From Candidatus Methanohalarchaeum thermophilum (GTDB lineage: Archaea > Halobacteriota > Methanonatronarchaeia > Methanonatronarchaeales > Methanonatronarchaeaceae): 64,000 bases of DNA. Location of the stretch: assembly GCA_001914405.1 (NCBI GenBank), contig MSDW01000001.1, positions 1,178,001-1,242,000 on the forward strand, written 5' to 3'. A program made the translations under genes and the position numbers. The notes under the pieces were generated by a model, which was given only the letters and a program-made list of their open reading frames with translations, was not told the origin of the DNA and did no database searches. Of the stretch, positions 1 through 8,549 are shown one piece after another; position 1 is the first letter of the stretch; every line of letters begins with the position of its first letter.

Positions 1-112
1 CATCAACTAAATCCTTTATGTCATCTATGATATCTCTGGATTTGGGTACTTCAAGAGGAGAACCTTCCTCTACAAAATCTTTCAACATATCTATAACTAG
101 GACAGCCATCAT
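1..112 (-). CDS. Isochorismatase-family cysteine hydrolase, N-terminal fragment (runs off the window)
   Basis: Reading leftward from ATG at 112 (a second ATG at 109 is equally possible) the frame stays open to the window edge. It gives a protein beginning MMAVLVIDMLKDFVEEG and continuing through SPLEVPKSRDI. A hydrophobic strand ending in VIDML-DFV, followed by a P-hydrophobic-x-VP stretch, is the first strand and catalytic-Asp region of the isochorismatase/nicotinamidase fold. Only about 37 residues are visible, so the catalytic Cys and Lys cannot be checked and the substrate is unknown. It starts beside a long gene-free stretch, which probably holds its promoter. Confidence 0.7.
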   Translation of the reverse strand, partial: MMAVLVIDMLKDFVEEGSPLEVPKSRDIIDDIKDLVD

Positions 113-1316
113 CTTCACATTTGTAAAAAAAGCTCTAAAAGCTATTAAATCTATTTAAAAAACCATTAAATACTAAAATTATCCAAAATTAATCCAAAAA
201 ATTAAAGATCCTAAAAAACTAAAAGACAATGTTAAAATATTATTTAATTACTTTTATTACTATCTTTTCATTAATTATCAGCCAATATTATTTTCTTATC
301 CTAAGAAAAGTTAATATTATTTTTTTGAGTTTTTAGGTTAGTCCCTATTAGGTTAAACCCTTTAAACTTAGTCAAAGTTAAAATCATAAGCATTTCAAAT
401 TGATATTAAGCCGACTGAAAAGAATGAAATAAATTCAATCGCATTTTTGGGTTAATTCAAAGCCGAAAAGTGAAAAATTGAAAATATAAGGATTTTAGAA
501 GAATTGATAATGTTAGTGCATAGCCCATATTTTTTACTGAATAAGAAATTTAATGAAAACCAGAGAGAAAAAACGACAACAAAACATAAACTACTGTTAA
601 ATTTGGTAGTGAAAAACTTAGGATCTCTGTAAACAGAATTAAATTTGATGAAATCTCCTTAAAATGTATAATAAACTAGCAATTGGTTTAGCAAATTAAA
701 GCATACAGCTCTACTAAAAATTGGGTTAAATCAGAGAAGACCACAACAGGACTAGATATAACCTTTTCTATATCTATGGGTTGGGAAAGCTAATTCGGCG
801 CAAGAAAAAGTCGTAATCAAGGCTTTTGGCCTATATTAAAGCAAATGCTACAATTGAACTTGAATCAATAATTTTAATGGCTAAGGTTAACAAAAAATTT
901 TTTTGGTCTATGATATCATTAATCGAAGGCGTAGCAGAATTAAGTATACTAAGTTTTCATCAAGATGAACTACTTCTAGCGGTAGAAGAATAATTAACAG
1001 ATATATTTTATAGAAAAATCGGTTCTAGATCTACTTAAAATATAAAAACCATAAAAAAGCCAGTAGAAAGCCTATATTTTTTCTTAACCTGATCTAATCT
1101 TGCTTGAGTAACAGTTTAGGTTAAAATAAGTGGGATATACTCTATTGTATTAAAATGTTTGATTTTTTATTATATTAAAATGGTTGGTTTTTATTGTTTT
1201 TTTTTTTGGATGAATGATATGTTTTTAACTTTGTTGATTTAGTTTTTAGTTTTTTTATTCTTAAAAGAAGAAAAAATATAAATGTTTTGGATAGATTATA
1301 GTTAAGTTGATCAGTA
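113..1316. other. Gene-free AT-rich stretch
   Basis: No supported gene was seen over about 1.2 kb. The DNA is very AT-rich and broken by stops in all frames. A short open stretch near 886-992 (about 35 codons) has no start signal or recognisable motif. The last 150 bases become GT-rich on the + strand. A TATA-like AAATATAAAT lies near 1273-1282, suitably placed for the gene starting at 1317. Confidence 0.5.
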
Positions 1317-2060
1317 ATGACAGAATTAAGGAATATTAAGGAGTATTTACGAAGAAGAACTGAAACTGATTATTTAATGCCTATCTGGTTACCTTTTCTC
1401 CCCTTCATATTGATTATAGTAGGATTATTCGGTTTTTTAGGAACAACTTTAATGGGTCAAGAATCAGTGCTACTCGGTGGCTGGCTCATGATGATGCTCC
1501 TAATACTCTCCGGAGCAATCATTAATCTATATGTTTTATATAAATGGCTAAAAAGAAGAAACGGCCATTTTAATAGACGACTAATGCTACACGACTCATT
1601 CCTAGACTACCTAAAAGAACTCTCACACAAAAAGGACATAGATATAACTGAGACAGTCTCAGACGCTAAAAGAGAAATAAGAGAAGCCCAAAGAGAAGAA
1701 ACCGAAAAAAACGCAGTACTATACCTAGCACTATACCTTGTCTTCCCACCAGTACTATTTTACATGTACCACTTCCTAAATAAAGATTTCCTAAAACACG
1801 CAAGAAGAGAAGAAACAATCATAGAGAAATTCAACGTAGCTCTTAACAAACTAGAAATAGACGAGCAAATCGAAAACTTCCAAAGAGACTACAACTACCC
1901 AGACAGAAACACAATAATCTACCTAGTACTAACACTAGTAACAGCAGGCCTATTTGGACTATACTGGATATATACACTAACAATGGACCCAAACAATCAC
2001 TTTGAACAACACCAAAAAATCGAAACAAATATGATAGAAACACTAAAAAACATCGAATAA
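1317..2060 (+). CDS. Four-helix membrane protein with two DUF4234-like segments
   Basis: This 247-residue protein has two N-terminal membrane helices (about residues 22-44 and 55-76), a charged central helical region, and two further hydrophobic segments (about 135-153 and 199-220). The last two segments are imperfect repeats of each other: each runs YL-L-LV, turns, gives an aromatic FYMYHF or LYWIYTL motif, then a charged His/Glu tail (LKHARREETI; HFEQHQKIE). That helix-turn-YWIY-charged pattern resembles DUF4234-type membrane proteins of methanogens and bacteria; the match is by eye. Function is unknown. Codon choice drifts from GT-rich at the start to AC-rich at the end. No partner gene is adjacent. 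Confidence 0.6.
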   Translation: MTELRNIKEYLRRRTETDYLMPIWLPFLPFILIIVGLFGFLGTTLMGQESVLLGGWLMMMLLILSGAIINLYVLYKWLKRRNGHFNRRLMLHDSFLDYLKELSHKKDIDITETVSDAKREIREAQREETEKNAVLYLALYLVFPPVLFYMYHFLNKDFLKHARREETIIEKFNVALNKLEIDEQIENFQRDYNYPDRNTIIYLVLTLVTAGLFGLYWIYTLTMDPNNHFEQHQKIETNMIETLKNIE

Positions 2061-2544
2061 AAAAACAAAAAAAGAAAAATACATTATCAAATAAAAAACA
2101 TTGGCGTAAAAAGACAAAGAACCAAATCAAAAAAACCAAGAAGCCACTAAAAACCCCTTTTCTTATATATTAAATTAGATAAAATTAGATTGGATTAAAT
2201 TAGATTTTGGGGGAGTTTTCTTTTGTTTTGCTATGTTTTTTTTATTGGATGTGATTAGTGGTAATTATTTGATTTCTTGTTTTTTAAGAGATTATGGGTT
2301 GTTTTTTCTGTAAATACCTTTGGATGGTAGAATTTTATTGGCTTGATTGGTTTAATTTATGTGTTTTGGAGTGTGGTTAATTGCTGTTTTGGGGTTTGGT
2401 TAATTTTTTATTTTTTGGTTTTTTGGTTGGTTGTGGTAAATGGATGTTGTTTTTATTTTTTTGGTGGTTTTGTTGTTTTTTTTTTGGAGTAATGTTTTAG
2501 AGTACATATGGATTTAGATTTATATGAATATAGGTTGAAGAGTT
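2061..2544. other. Gene-free spacer, A-rich then GT-rich
   Basis: After the stop at 2060 the + strand is A/C-rich, then from about 2190 to 2500 almost purely T and G (long TTTTGG runs). No coding frame is supported. The GT-rich part immediately precedes the dead acr3 gene and matches the compositional signature seen upstream of other genes in the window. Confidence 0.5.
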
Positions 2545-3611
2545 ATGTCTCAGAGCAAAAGTGAAACTGAAAAAGAAACCAAAAATATAAAGAGAACTTA
2601 GTTTCTTCGAAAAATACCTGTCCATATAGGTAGCAGCATGAATAATCGCCGGAGTCACTTTAGGGAGAATGATTCCCGCCATACCAAATACCCTCGGAAA
2701 ACTTGAGTACGCACACATCAACATACCCATCGCAGTTCTGATCTGGTTCATGATCTATCCTACAATGGCCGAAATAAACTTCAAAAGCATCATAGAAGTA
2801 AAAAAAGACCCCAAGGCCTCATAGTAACCTGGACCTCCAACTGGCTCATAAAGCCATTCCTAATGTATGGAATCTTCAGGTTCTTCATGACAATAGCATT
2901 TAATGCCCTAACCTCACCGCAACTACAACTCCAGTACCTAGCAGGCGCAGAACTACTAGGATCAGCACCATGTACAACAATGGCCTTCGTATGGAGCTAT
3001 CTATTAGACGGGGACGCAGCGTACACACTTGTACAGGTCGCCACCAACGACCTAATCCTATTATTCGCTTATGTCCCACTAGTCACAATACTTCTCGGAA
3101 TAGGAGGAATCACCGTCCCCTATAAAACACTAATCTTCTCAGTATTGCTCTATGTCTAGGTTCCTCTAACAGCCGGATACATCTCCAGAACATATCTAAT
3201 ATCCAAAAAAGGAAAAGATTGGTTAGAAAATATCTACTTAAAAAAATTGGGAATTTAACAATCATAGGATTACTACTTACTCTCATCCTACTCTTCTCGT
3301 TCCAAGGAGACATCATACTCAACAATCCTCCTCATATTCTGCTGATTGCAATACCCTTAACATTACTGACCTTCACCATCTTCTCCATAGCCTACTGCTG
3401 GTTATACCTCTCGAACCTAGATTACAAAATCGCAGCTCCAGCAGCAGAAATAGGAGCAAGCAACTTCTTCGAACTCGCAGTATCTGTCGCAATCTCAGTC
3501 TTAGGAATAAACTCCGGAGCTGCCCTAACAACCGTAGTCGGAGTCCCAGTAGAAGTACCCCTAATGCTAACCCTAGTCGCCATAACAAATAAGACCAAAA
3601 AACACTTCTAG
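2545..3611 (+). pseudogene. acr3: Decayed ACR3-type arsenite efflux permease
   Basis: Conceptual translation across frames gives an ACR3-family protein of about 355 codons, the normal size. The best preserved piece (2863-3159) contains GSAPCTTMAFVWSYL with the ACR3 pore Cys, followed by TLVQVATNDLILLF. The last third (3219-3611) contains the conserved GASNFFELAVSVAI and the VGVPVEVPLML tail. Damage is extensive: stops at two Trp-like codons in the first helix (near 2615-2630), a frameshift between about 2560 and 2590, another near 2815, and TAG at 3157 plus a further shift before 3219. ACR3 exports arsenite across the cytoplasmic membrane. An arsR relic follows directly, so this was an arsenic-resistance operon that no longer functions. 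Confidence 0.85.
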
Positions 3612-3636
3612 ATACAATATCAGAGGAAGAATTAAA

Positions 3637-3935
3637 ATGGACAAAATAGAAGAAGACGAAATATAACTCCTCAAATGCGTCAGCAACGGAATCCGATACA
3701 AGATCCTCCCGCTAGTAAAAACAGAAGAAAAATGCGTAAGCGAAGTCATAGAAACCTTAGACCAAGAACAATCCTTAATCTCCCACCACCTCCAAAGCCT
3801 ACACGAATGTGGACTAGTAAACAAAGAAAAAAAGGCAGAAATATGATCTACAAAATAAACGACCCAAATGTCCTAGAATTCATGAAAAAAGTTAAAGAAC
3901 TCTCCAAAACAAAATGCAAAGAAGATAAAAACTAA
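3637..3935 (+). pseudogene. arsR: Decayed ArsR-family repressor
   Basis: It starts at ATG 3637, 25 bases after the acr3 relic. Codon 10 is TAA (3664). The frame then encodes a winged helix, with RYKILPLV, SEVIETL and the recognition helix QSLISHHLQSLHECGLV, matching ArsR/SmtB repressors. A frameshift near 3835 moves the reading to the tail RNMIYKINDPNVLEFM, a typical ArsR wing and C-terminal helix. Such repressors release DNA when bound to As(III) and control ars operons. With a nonsense codon and a frameshift it should be dead. Loss of both permease and regulator suggests relaxed selection for arsenic export here. Confidence 0.75.
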
Positions 3936-4588
3936 CTACACGATCCCTATATTTTAATCAAGTAAGTATTTATTAAGCTTTTTATTTAAGTAATATTTAG
4001 TTTAACAGAAATAAAACCCATTAATTCATAAAGTTAATCTATGCATCACTTAAACAGATTACTTAAATACCTAAACTATGCAAAGCGAAGTCCCCTCCTC
4101 CCTTAATAAAATAGATCTTACCTAACCACTGAGATCTAAGATAATACTAACTTGCTTTAATGCCTAAATAAGTAACTAAAAGAAAAAAACCTAGAAAATT
4201 ACTATTTAACAGATTCTGTAATCGGTATTTACTGTTAATAAGTTTTTAATCCATTGAATCTAAAAAACTTAATTTAAAAAACTTAAAAACCCGTTTTGTC
4301 TTCAATCAAATATAACTAAATAGAGTATTTCACTTTCCAGATGCGATATAATTATTTTAGCCGATATCACTCTTATAGAAAGTTAATAGTGGTCTTTATT
4401 TTGCCTTTACCGTAAAGAAAAAAATTTAGCAAAAAATTATCTCTAAAGATGTAATCTTGGAGAATAATATAAATATTTGAATTTATTGTATTTTCTTAGG
4501 TTATCTTGACTTGGTTGTTTTATAACTGGTTCTACTGGTTTAATTAGTTGTCTTTGTTTAGGTTTTTTGTTTTTTGGTTTTTTGTTGT
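3936..4588. other. Gene-free AT-rich stretch
   Basis: No gene is supported. Near 4084-4125 a C-rich segment (GAAGTCCCCTCCTCCC then AGATCTTACC) loosely resembles the palindromic ends of the IS605-like elements elsewhere in the window, but without a partner end it is too weak to call. From about 4500 the DNA becomes GT-rich on the + strand, as expected beyond the 3' end of the leftward gene that follows. Confidence 0.4.
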
Positions 4589-5335
4589 TCAGTCGATATA
4601 GATTTTTCCTAGTTTTTTTATTTTTATTTGTAGTCGTCTGTTTTGTCTTTCTGTGGATATTAGGCCATCTTTTTCTAGGTTTTTGATTCTGTATTGGATT
4701 GTAGATCTTTTTGTTTCTTTTTGGGTTCTTTCTTCTAGTTTATTTTTTAGTTCTGATATTGATTTAGCTTCCTTGTTTTTAAGGACTTTGAGTATTTTTT
4801 TGTCTATTTCTTTTATGTTTTTTATTGGGAAGACTGGGATCTCTTCATATCCTGTTTTTCCCTTGGCAAATCCATGTTCTAGAAATTCGTTTTTTATTTT
4901 TTCAATATCTCCGTCATCTGTTATTTGTTTTAGCATTTTTGGGAGAAGGTATTCTTGTGGCTTTAAGTAAAAGATTTCCATATTTTTTCTTTTGTTTAGG
5001 TATGCTGCAGATATCATTGCCACTAAAGATAGTTTTGGAGCCGTTGAAATGTTAATGTATATGGGTTGGTTTTGGTTTTCTTGGATTATTTGTGCTGTTT
5101 CTTCGAAGACTTCTTGGAAATTATATATGTCTAGTTCTTTTGTTTGAACTTCTACTCTTAGTTCTTCCTTGATTTTTTGGACAAAGTGTTTGGCTAATTT
5201 ATTTCCGCCGCTGTATTTTGTCTGGTTTGCTCCTAGAATGTACATTTTCTCTATAGGATAGTCATATATTGGTTCTATTGCTCTGTCTAATTCGAAGCCT
5301 TCTGCTACTATGTGGATCCCTTTTTCTTTTGTCAT
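4589..5335 (-). CDS. CARF-like sensor with C-terminal winged-helix domain (DUF6293/Csa3-like regulator), copy 1
   Basis: This 248-residue protein is probably a ligand-sensing transcription regulator. Residues 1-140 look like a Rossmann-type CARF domain: an opening strand GIHIVAEGFELDR, then YPIEKMYIL, and the loop YINISTAPKLSLVAMISAA, which sits where CARF proteins place their N-x-T/S-GG-K-like ligand loop. Residues 175-248 form a winged helix (IDKKILKVL, SISELKNKL, TIQYRIKNLEKDGLI). Haloarchaeal HFX_2341-type and Csa3 proteins share this layout. A clear paralogue lies at 8550-9347. A near-perfect palindrome precedes the gene at 5414-5431. A role in cyclic-oligonucleotide or CRISPR-linked control is inferred; no ligand is proven. 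Confidence 0.65.
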   Translation of the reverse strand: MTKEKGIHIVAEGFELDRAIEPIYDYPIEKMYILGANQTKYSGGNKLAKHFVQKIKEELRVEVQTKELDIYNFQEVFEETAQIIQENQNQPIYINISTAPKLSLVAMISAAYLNKRKNMEIFYLKPQEYLLPKMLKQITDDGDIEKIKNEFLEHGFAKGKTGYEEIPVFPIKNIKEIDKKILKVLKNKEAKSISELKNKLEERTQKETKRSTIQYRIKNLEKDGLISTERQNRRLQIKIKKLGKIYID

Positions 5336-5413
5336 TTTAGTTTATTTAAGATTTGTTGGAATTAACTTTTTTGTATCAAACAAAACTTTTAAGTAATAAT
5401 TAAAATTAATTAG

Positions 5414-5431
5414 TAACAAAATAATTTGTTA
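5414..5431. promoter_or_regulatory. Operator-like palindrome upstream of the CARF-like regulator
   Basis: TAACAAAAT/AATTTGTTA is an 18-bp inverted repeat with one mismatch. It lies about 20 bp upstream of a TATA-like ACTTAAAAG (near 5386-5394, minus strand) for the regulator at 4589-5335. Two closely related 18-mers lie upstream of the paralogous regulator (9389 and 9439). The same motif before both paralogues suggests a self-recognised operator; this is inference. Confidence 0.55.
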
Positions 5432-5464
5432 TAAAATAAGTAGTTTTAACAATAAACAAAAATT

Positions 5465-5555
5465 ACCTGGAAAACAGGTTAGCTAAAATACATTAAATTG
5501 GAACTAGAGACCGAGGGTGCAATTCCCTCATCCAATTTCAGCGGTTAAAAACCGC
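5465..5555 (+). promoter_or_regulatory. Multi-hairpin 5' leader of the secreted-protein gene
   Basis: Three consecutive hairpins precede the start at 5570. The first is ACCTG-GAAAA-CAGGT (5465-5479). The second is a long stem AAATTGGA/TCCAATTT (5495-5502 with 5531-5538) that encloses GAGGG-TGCAATT-CCCTC (5513-5529), whose 5-bp stem and 7-base loop resemble a tRNA T-arm. The third is GCGGTT-AAA-AACCGC (5541-5555). A GAGGT ribosome site follows at 5558-5562. The arrangement could be a regulatory leader, a processed small RNA or a protein-binding site. No known riboswitch class was recognised. Confidence 0.5.
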
Positions 5556-5569
5556 AAGAGGTAGAAAAA

Positions 5570-6511
5570 ATGGATATAATAAAAAAACTAACTAAAAAAA
5601 GAAAAGGAATACCCGCAGCACTAGCACTACTACTAATAATAGGAATAGTGACATCAGGCGCAGCAGCATACACAATAACCACATACGCAACACAAACACA
5701 AGATGTAACCTACAAACAAGCTGTCGTCTTTGATGACGGCTCAATAGAGAAAAAACATGAACTTAGTTTAGTAGGAGGAGAAACAGCAATCAGCTCACTT
5801 ATTATAAAGAACAAAAACACTGAGAAACCAGCACCATTTGCTCTGAGTACATCTTATTCAGATGGCTCTGGATTAGATACTACTTATAATGTGGGCAAAG
5901 AAATGACAGTCAATTTCCAAGAAACAGGTGGAGATGAAGATCCTAAATTCAAGAGTTGGACTTTAAGCACTGAGTTAAGTGGTCAATCAATTTTGTATAA
6001 GATGGATTTCCCAAGACCCTTTGATGAATCAATTGTTGCAGATAATGTCGACTTAGAGATTGACTTAGAAAGTGATGGAGTAGCTGATTTCCATGTCAAA
6101 TACAAGCCAAGCAAAGCAGGAGATACTGGCTTCAATAGCGATGGTTGGACAGTTAAGTTATACAACGAAGACGGAACAGGAATAACTGAAAACAAAGAAC
6201 CAAGTGAAGTTACCGAAGTCAAATACGTCTCAGCAAACGATGGATTAGTGAAGATTAAGGTAGCTGGACTCAATCAACAATTCGAGATAAGAGGAGCAAT
6301 GGGAAACGACGATGATGGACAAAACGACTTCTTCACTTATCCAAGTGATGATATGGAGTACTTCGGTAACTGTGATGCTGACCCTCTCCAACCAATAACA
6401 GAAGGAACTCTTCAACCCGGTGAGTCTATGACGATAGTCAAGAAGACAACGTCAAAAGTAAACTTAGGTCCTGATGATTACACAATTAAGACACAGATAA
6501 ACCAAAATTAA
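5570..6511 (+). CDS. Secreted or surface protein with N-terminal signal anchor
   Basis: This is a 313-residue protein. After a basic N-terminus (KKLTKKRKG) a single hydrophobic segment (about residues 16-36, ending SGAAAYTITTYA) acts as signal peptide or anchor. The rest is acidic, polar and Thr/Ser/Asp-rich, as in exported proteins of salt-loving archaea, and ends in a beta-rich region (LQPGESMTIVKKTT). The start resembles SipW/TasA-like secreted proteins (helix then AAY-TTYAT) but the body is not recognised. Asp/Gly clusters (DDDGQND) could bind Ca2+. It has a strong GAGGT site and the structured leader at 5465-5555. It stands alone; the neighbouring genes give no functional clue. Confidence 0.6.
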   Translation: MDIIKKLTKKRKGIPAALALLLIIGIVTSGAAAYTITTYATQTQDVTYKQAVVFDDGSIEKKHELSLVGGETAISSLIIKNKNTEKPAPFALSTSYSDGSGLDTTYNVGKEMTVNFQETGGDEDPKFKSWTLSTELSGQSILYKMDFPRPFDESIVADNVDLEIDLESDGVADFHVKYKPSKAGDTGFNSDGWTVKLYNEDGTGITENKEPSEVTEVKYVSANDGLVKIKVAGLNQQFEIRGAMGNDDDGQNDFFTYPSDDMEYFGNCDADPLQPITEGTLQPGESMTIVKKTTSKVNLGPDDYTIKTQINQN

Positions 6512-6609
6512 GTATAGGTGTTGTTTAAACAAATTAGAGATTTTATGGGGTTCGGAGTGGTTGAAGAATTGATTACAGTCCTTTTTTTCCCTTTTATTTT
6601 TTTTGGGGG

Positions 6610-6834
6610 ATGGGGGTGTGTTTGATTATTAGAGATTATTATTTGACTCCTCAAAAGATGAATCTTAATGAAGATTTGAAAGAGTTGCTTGAAGAGGTTG
6701 TCAGTGAATCAGATAAGTTTAATTCATCATCTGAAGCACTAAATTATGCTGTCAGAGAATTTTTAACCAAAGAACAGATTGAAAAATATAAAGAAGACGG
6801 CAAAATAAAACTAAAACAACCAAGAAAAAAATAA
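6610..6834 (+). CDS. Small ribbon-helix-helix-like protein
   Basis: This is a protein of up to 74 residues; the in-frame ATG at 6658 (MNLNEDLKELLEEVV) is an equally likely start giving 58 residues. The segment LNEDLKELLEEVV...FNSSSEALNYAVREFL follows the strand-helix-turn-SxSEA-helix pattern of CopG/ribbon-helix-helix DNA-binding proteins, with a Lys-rich tail (KIKLKQPRKK). Such proteins are usually dimeric repressors, but no partner toxin or target gene is adjacent. A pair of terminator-like hairpins follows the stop. The call is by pattern only. Confidence 0.5.
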   Translation: MGVCLIIRDYYLTPQKMNLNEDLKELLEEVVSESDKFNSSSEALNYAVREFLTKEQIEKYKEDGKIKLKQPRKK

Positions 6835-6861
6835 ACTATTAAAGAACAGGGTAAGGCAACT

Positions 6862-6908
6862 AAAAAGGTTTTTCCTTTTTATTTGATTTAATAGACTAAA
6901 TTCAGTCT
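6862..6908 (+). terminator. Two terminator-like hairpins
   Basis: AAAAAGG-TTTTT-CCTTTTT (6862-6880) is followed by AGACT-AAATTC-AGTCT (6893-6908) and a T-rich run. It lies 28 bases past the stop at 6834 and probably ends that transcript. Confidence 0.45.
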
Positions 6909-7204
6909 TTTATTCCTTTTTTTTATTTATTTAAAAAATTAAATCTGAGTAGTTTTCGTTAAGTTTTATCATCGGCTTAAGCTAGTTTTCTGTCAATAAG
7001 ATGAAATAAGATAAGATAGGATAAGATAGGTGATGGAAAATTATTTTGGGTTGATTAAAGTAGAAAGAGAGAAATAGTTTGGTTATTTTTTAAGGTATGT
7101 TGTGTGTTGGGTTTTGGTGGTTTGGTTTTGTTTTGGTTTTTTAGTAAAGTGTTTTAGGTTGTGGGGTGTGTGGAGTGAAAGTGTTTTTTGGGTTGATTTG
7201 GTTT

Positions 7205-8548
7205 TTATTTTTTTGTTTGTTTTGGTGTTTTTATTTTGCATTTTAGGTTTGAGATGTATTTTTTTAGTTGGTTTGGTCTTTCTGTGTGGACTGGTATTAG
7301 TTTTTTTGGTTGTATTTGTTTTATTGTGTTTTTTAGTTGGCATGGGCCTATGTGTCCTGAGGCGTGTGCTTGGTATTGTGGTAGTCCCATGTGTTCACAC
7401 CAGTTTAGTAGGCGTTTGTGTTGGATTTCTCCTTCTTCGTCGAAGGCTTCGGATTGGGATGATATGAAGGTGCTGCCTGGTTGGGGGTTTATTTTCATTA
7501 TTTCATTCATGTCGTAGTAGGAAGCGACTAGGACCGTTTGTTCCTGTATTTTGTTTAACTCTTTTCCGTTGTATGTTTTGGTTTTTTCGTGGATTTCTTG
7601 TTCCCATGCTTGGGTTCTTTTTCGGTTTTTGCTGAAGACTAGGATGTTGTCGTTTGTTATGTCGAATATGTCTAGGTGTTTGTCTTTGGTTATTTCTTGT
7701 AGTAAGAATGCTTGTTTTGTTGAGATAACTAGTTTTCTGCCATTTATTTTAGCTGCTTTGTAGGCGGTTCTCAAGCGATCTATGTCTCTGTTATTGAAGT
7801 TAGTTATTACTAGGCCATTTGTTTCGCCAATTATTTGGGTTAAATCTTTTCGTACGTCTTTTTCTGTTCGGGTGTCTGCTCCTACAATGTTTGTTGCTTC
7901 AGTGATTAATGTATCGATTTCTGCTGACTTGGCTCTGTAAATAAAGTCTTCTGTTAGGTCTGATCTTGGGCCATGTAGGCGATAATCTCCTGTGTATGCG
8001 ATTGTTTCTTTTGGTGTATGGATTATGTAAGCGTAGGCACCTGGAATAGAATGGTCTACGTGGATAGGTTCAATAGATAAATCGTCAAACTCTATTTTGT
8101 CTCCTGTCCTGAATGTCTGAAAATCTCTGTAAACTTTTCTGCCTTTGCTTTTGGTTAGATTGCCGATGTAATATTTCTTTGAGGGAGCACAGCTACCTGA
8201 ATATTCGTAGTTTAATATCATGTCCTTGGTTGTTTCGCCGCAGTACAGTGGAATATCGTTATCTAGGTAACAACAATATCCCCAGTGGTCCAGATGTGGA
8301 TGGGTTATCATAACTCCATCGATCTCTGGTTCTTCATCGTTTTTGTATAGAGAGGAAATGTCTGGTAGGAGACCTAGTTCTTGCAGTTGCTCTGGATCTC
8401 TGGGCGTTAGATAGGGGTTATCGTAGTATTGTTTTTCTCCTCCGAAGCTACGGCCAAAATCTAAGAAAAGAGATGTATCTTCCGTTTTTAGATGAATCTT
8501 GTTTCCACCTATCTCTCCAGCTCCTCCATAAACTTTAATCGAAGCCAT
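7205..8548 (-). CDS. RNase J-like metallo-beta-lactamase/beta-CASP hydrolase
   Basis: This protein of about 447 residues is probably a metal-dependent nuclease. From the ATG at 8548 it opens ASIKVYGGAGEIGGNK, the RNase J-type first motif. It then shows THPHLDHWGY (residues about 82-91, HxHxDH zinc site), HVDHSIPGA, TGDYRLHGP (motif 4), and near the C-terminus HASGHIG and LIPVHTE, the beta-CASP His motifs. The tail is Lys/Thr-rich. ATG 8548 is preferred over an upstream TTG at 8563 because GGAG sits just before it and the upstream gene's TAA ends one base earlier. It is therefore translationally coupled to the CARF-like regulator at 8550-9347, which suggests a ligand-controlled RNA-processing or decay module. 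Confidence 0.85.
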   Translation of the reverse strand: MASIKVYGGAGEIGGNKIHLKTEDTSLFLDFGRSFGGEKQYYDNPYLTPRDPEQLQELGLLPDISSLYKNDEEPEIDGVMITHPHLDHWGYCCYLDNDIPLYCGETTKDMILNYEYSGSCAPSKKYYIGNLTKSKGRKVYRDFQTFRTGDKIEFDDLSIEPIHVDHSIPGAYAYIIHTPKETIAYTGDYRLHGPRSDLTEDFIYRAKSAEIDTLITEATNIVGADTRTEKDVRKDLTQIIGETNGLVITNFNNRDIDRLRTAYKAAKINGRKLVISTKQAFLLQEITKDKHLDIFDITNDNILVFSKNRKRTQAWEQEIHEKTKTYNGKELNKIQEQTVLVASYYDMNEIMKINPQPGSTFISSQSEAFDEEGEIQHKRLLNWCEHMGLPQYQAHASGHIGPCQLKNTIKQIQPKKLIPVHTERPNQLKKYISNLKCKIKTPKQTKK

Positions 8549-8549
8549 C

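Noticed and set aside
4084-4125. Another IS605-like element end
   Set aside because: Similarity is limited to a C-rich run and a few bases around AGATCTT; no partner end or hairpin was found.
5495-5538. Possible tRNA gene because of the T-arm-like hairpin
   Set aside because: There is no D-arm or anticodon arm and the T-loop is not TTC-type, so it is kept only as part of a structured leader.
7102-7467. Trp/Val/Leu-rich open frame on the + strand
   Set aside because: It is antisense to the AC-rich 3' end of the RNase J-like gene, whose catalytic motifs define the coding strand.
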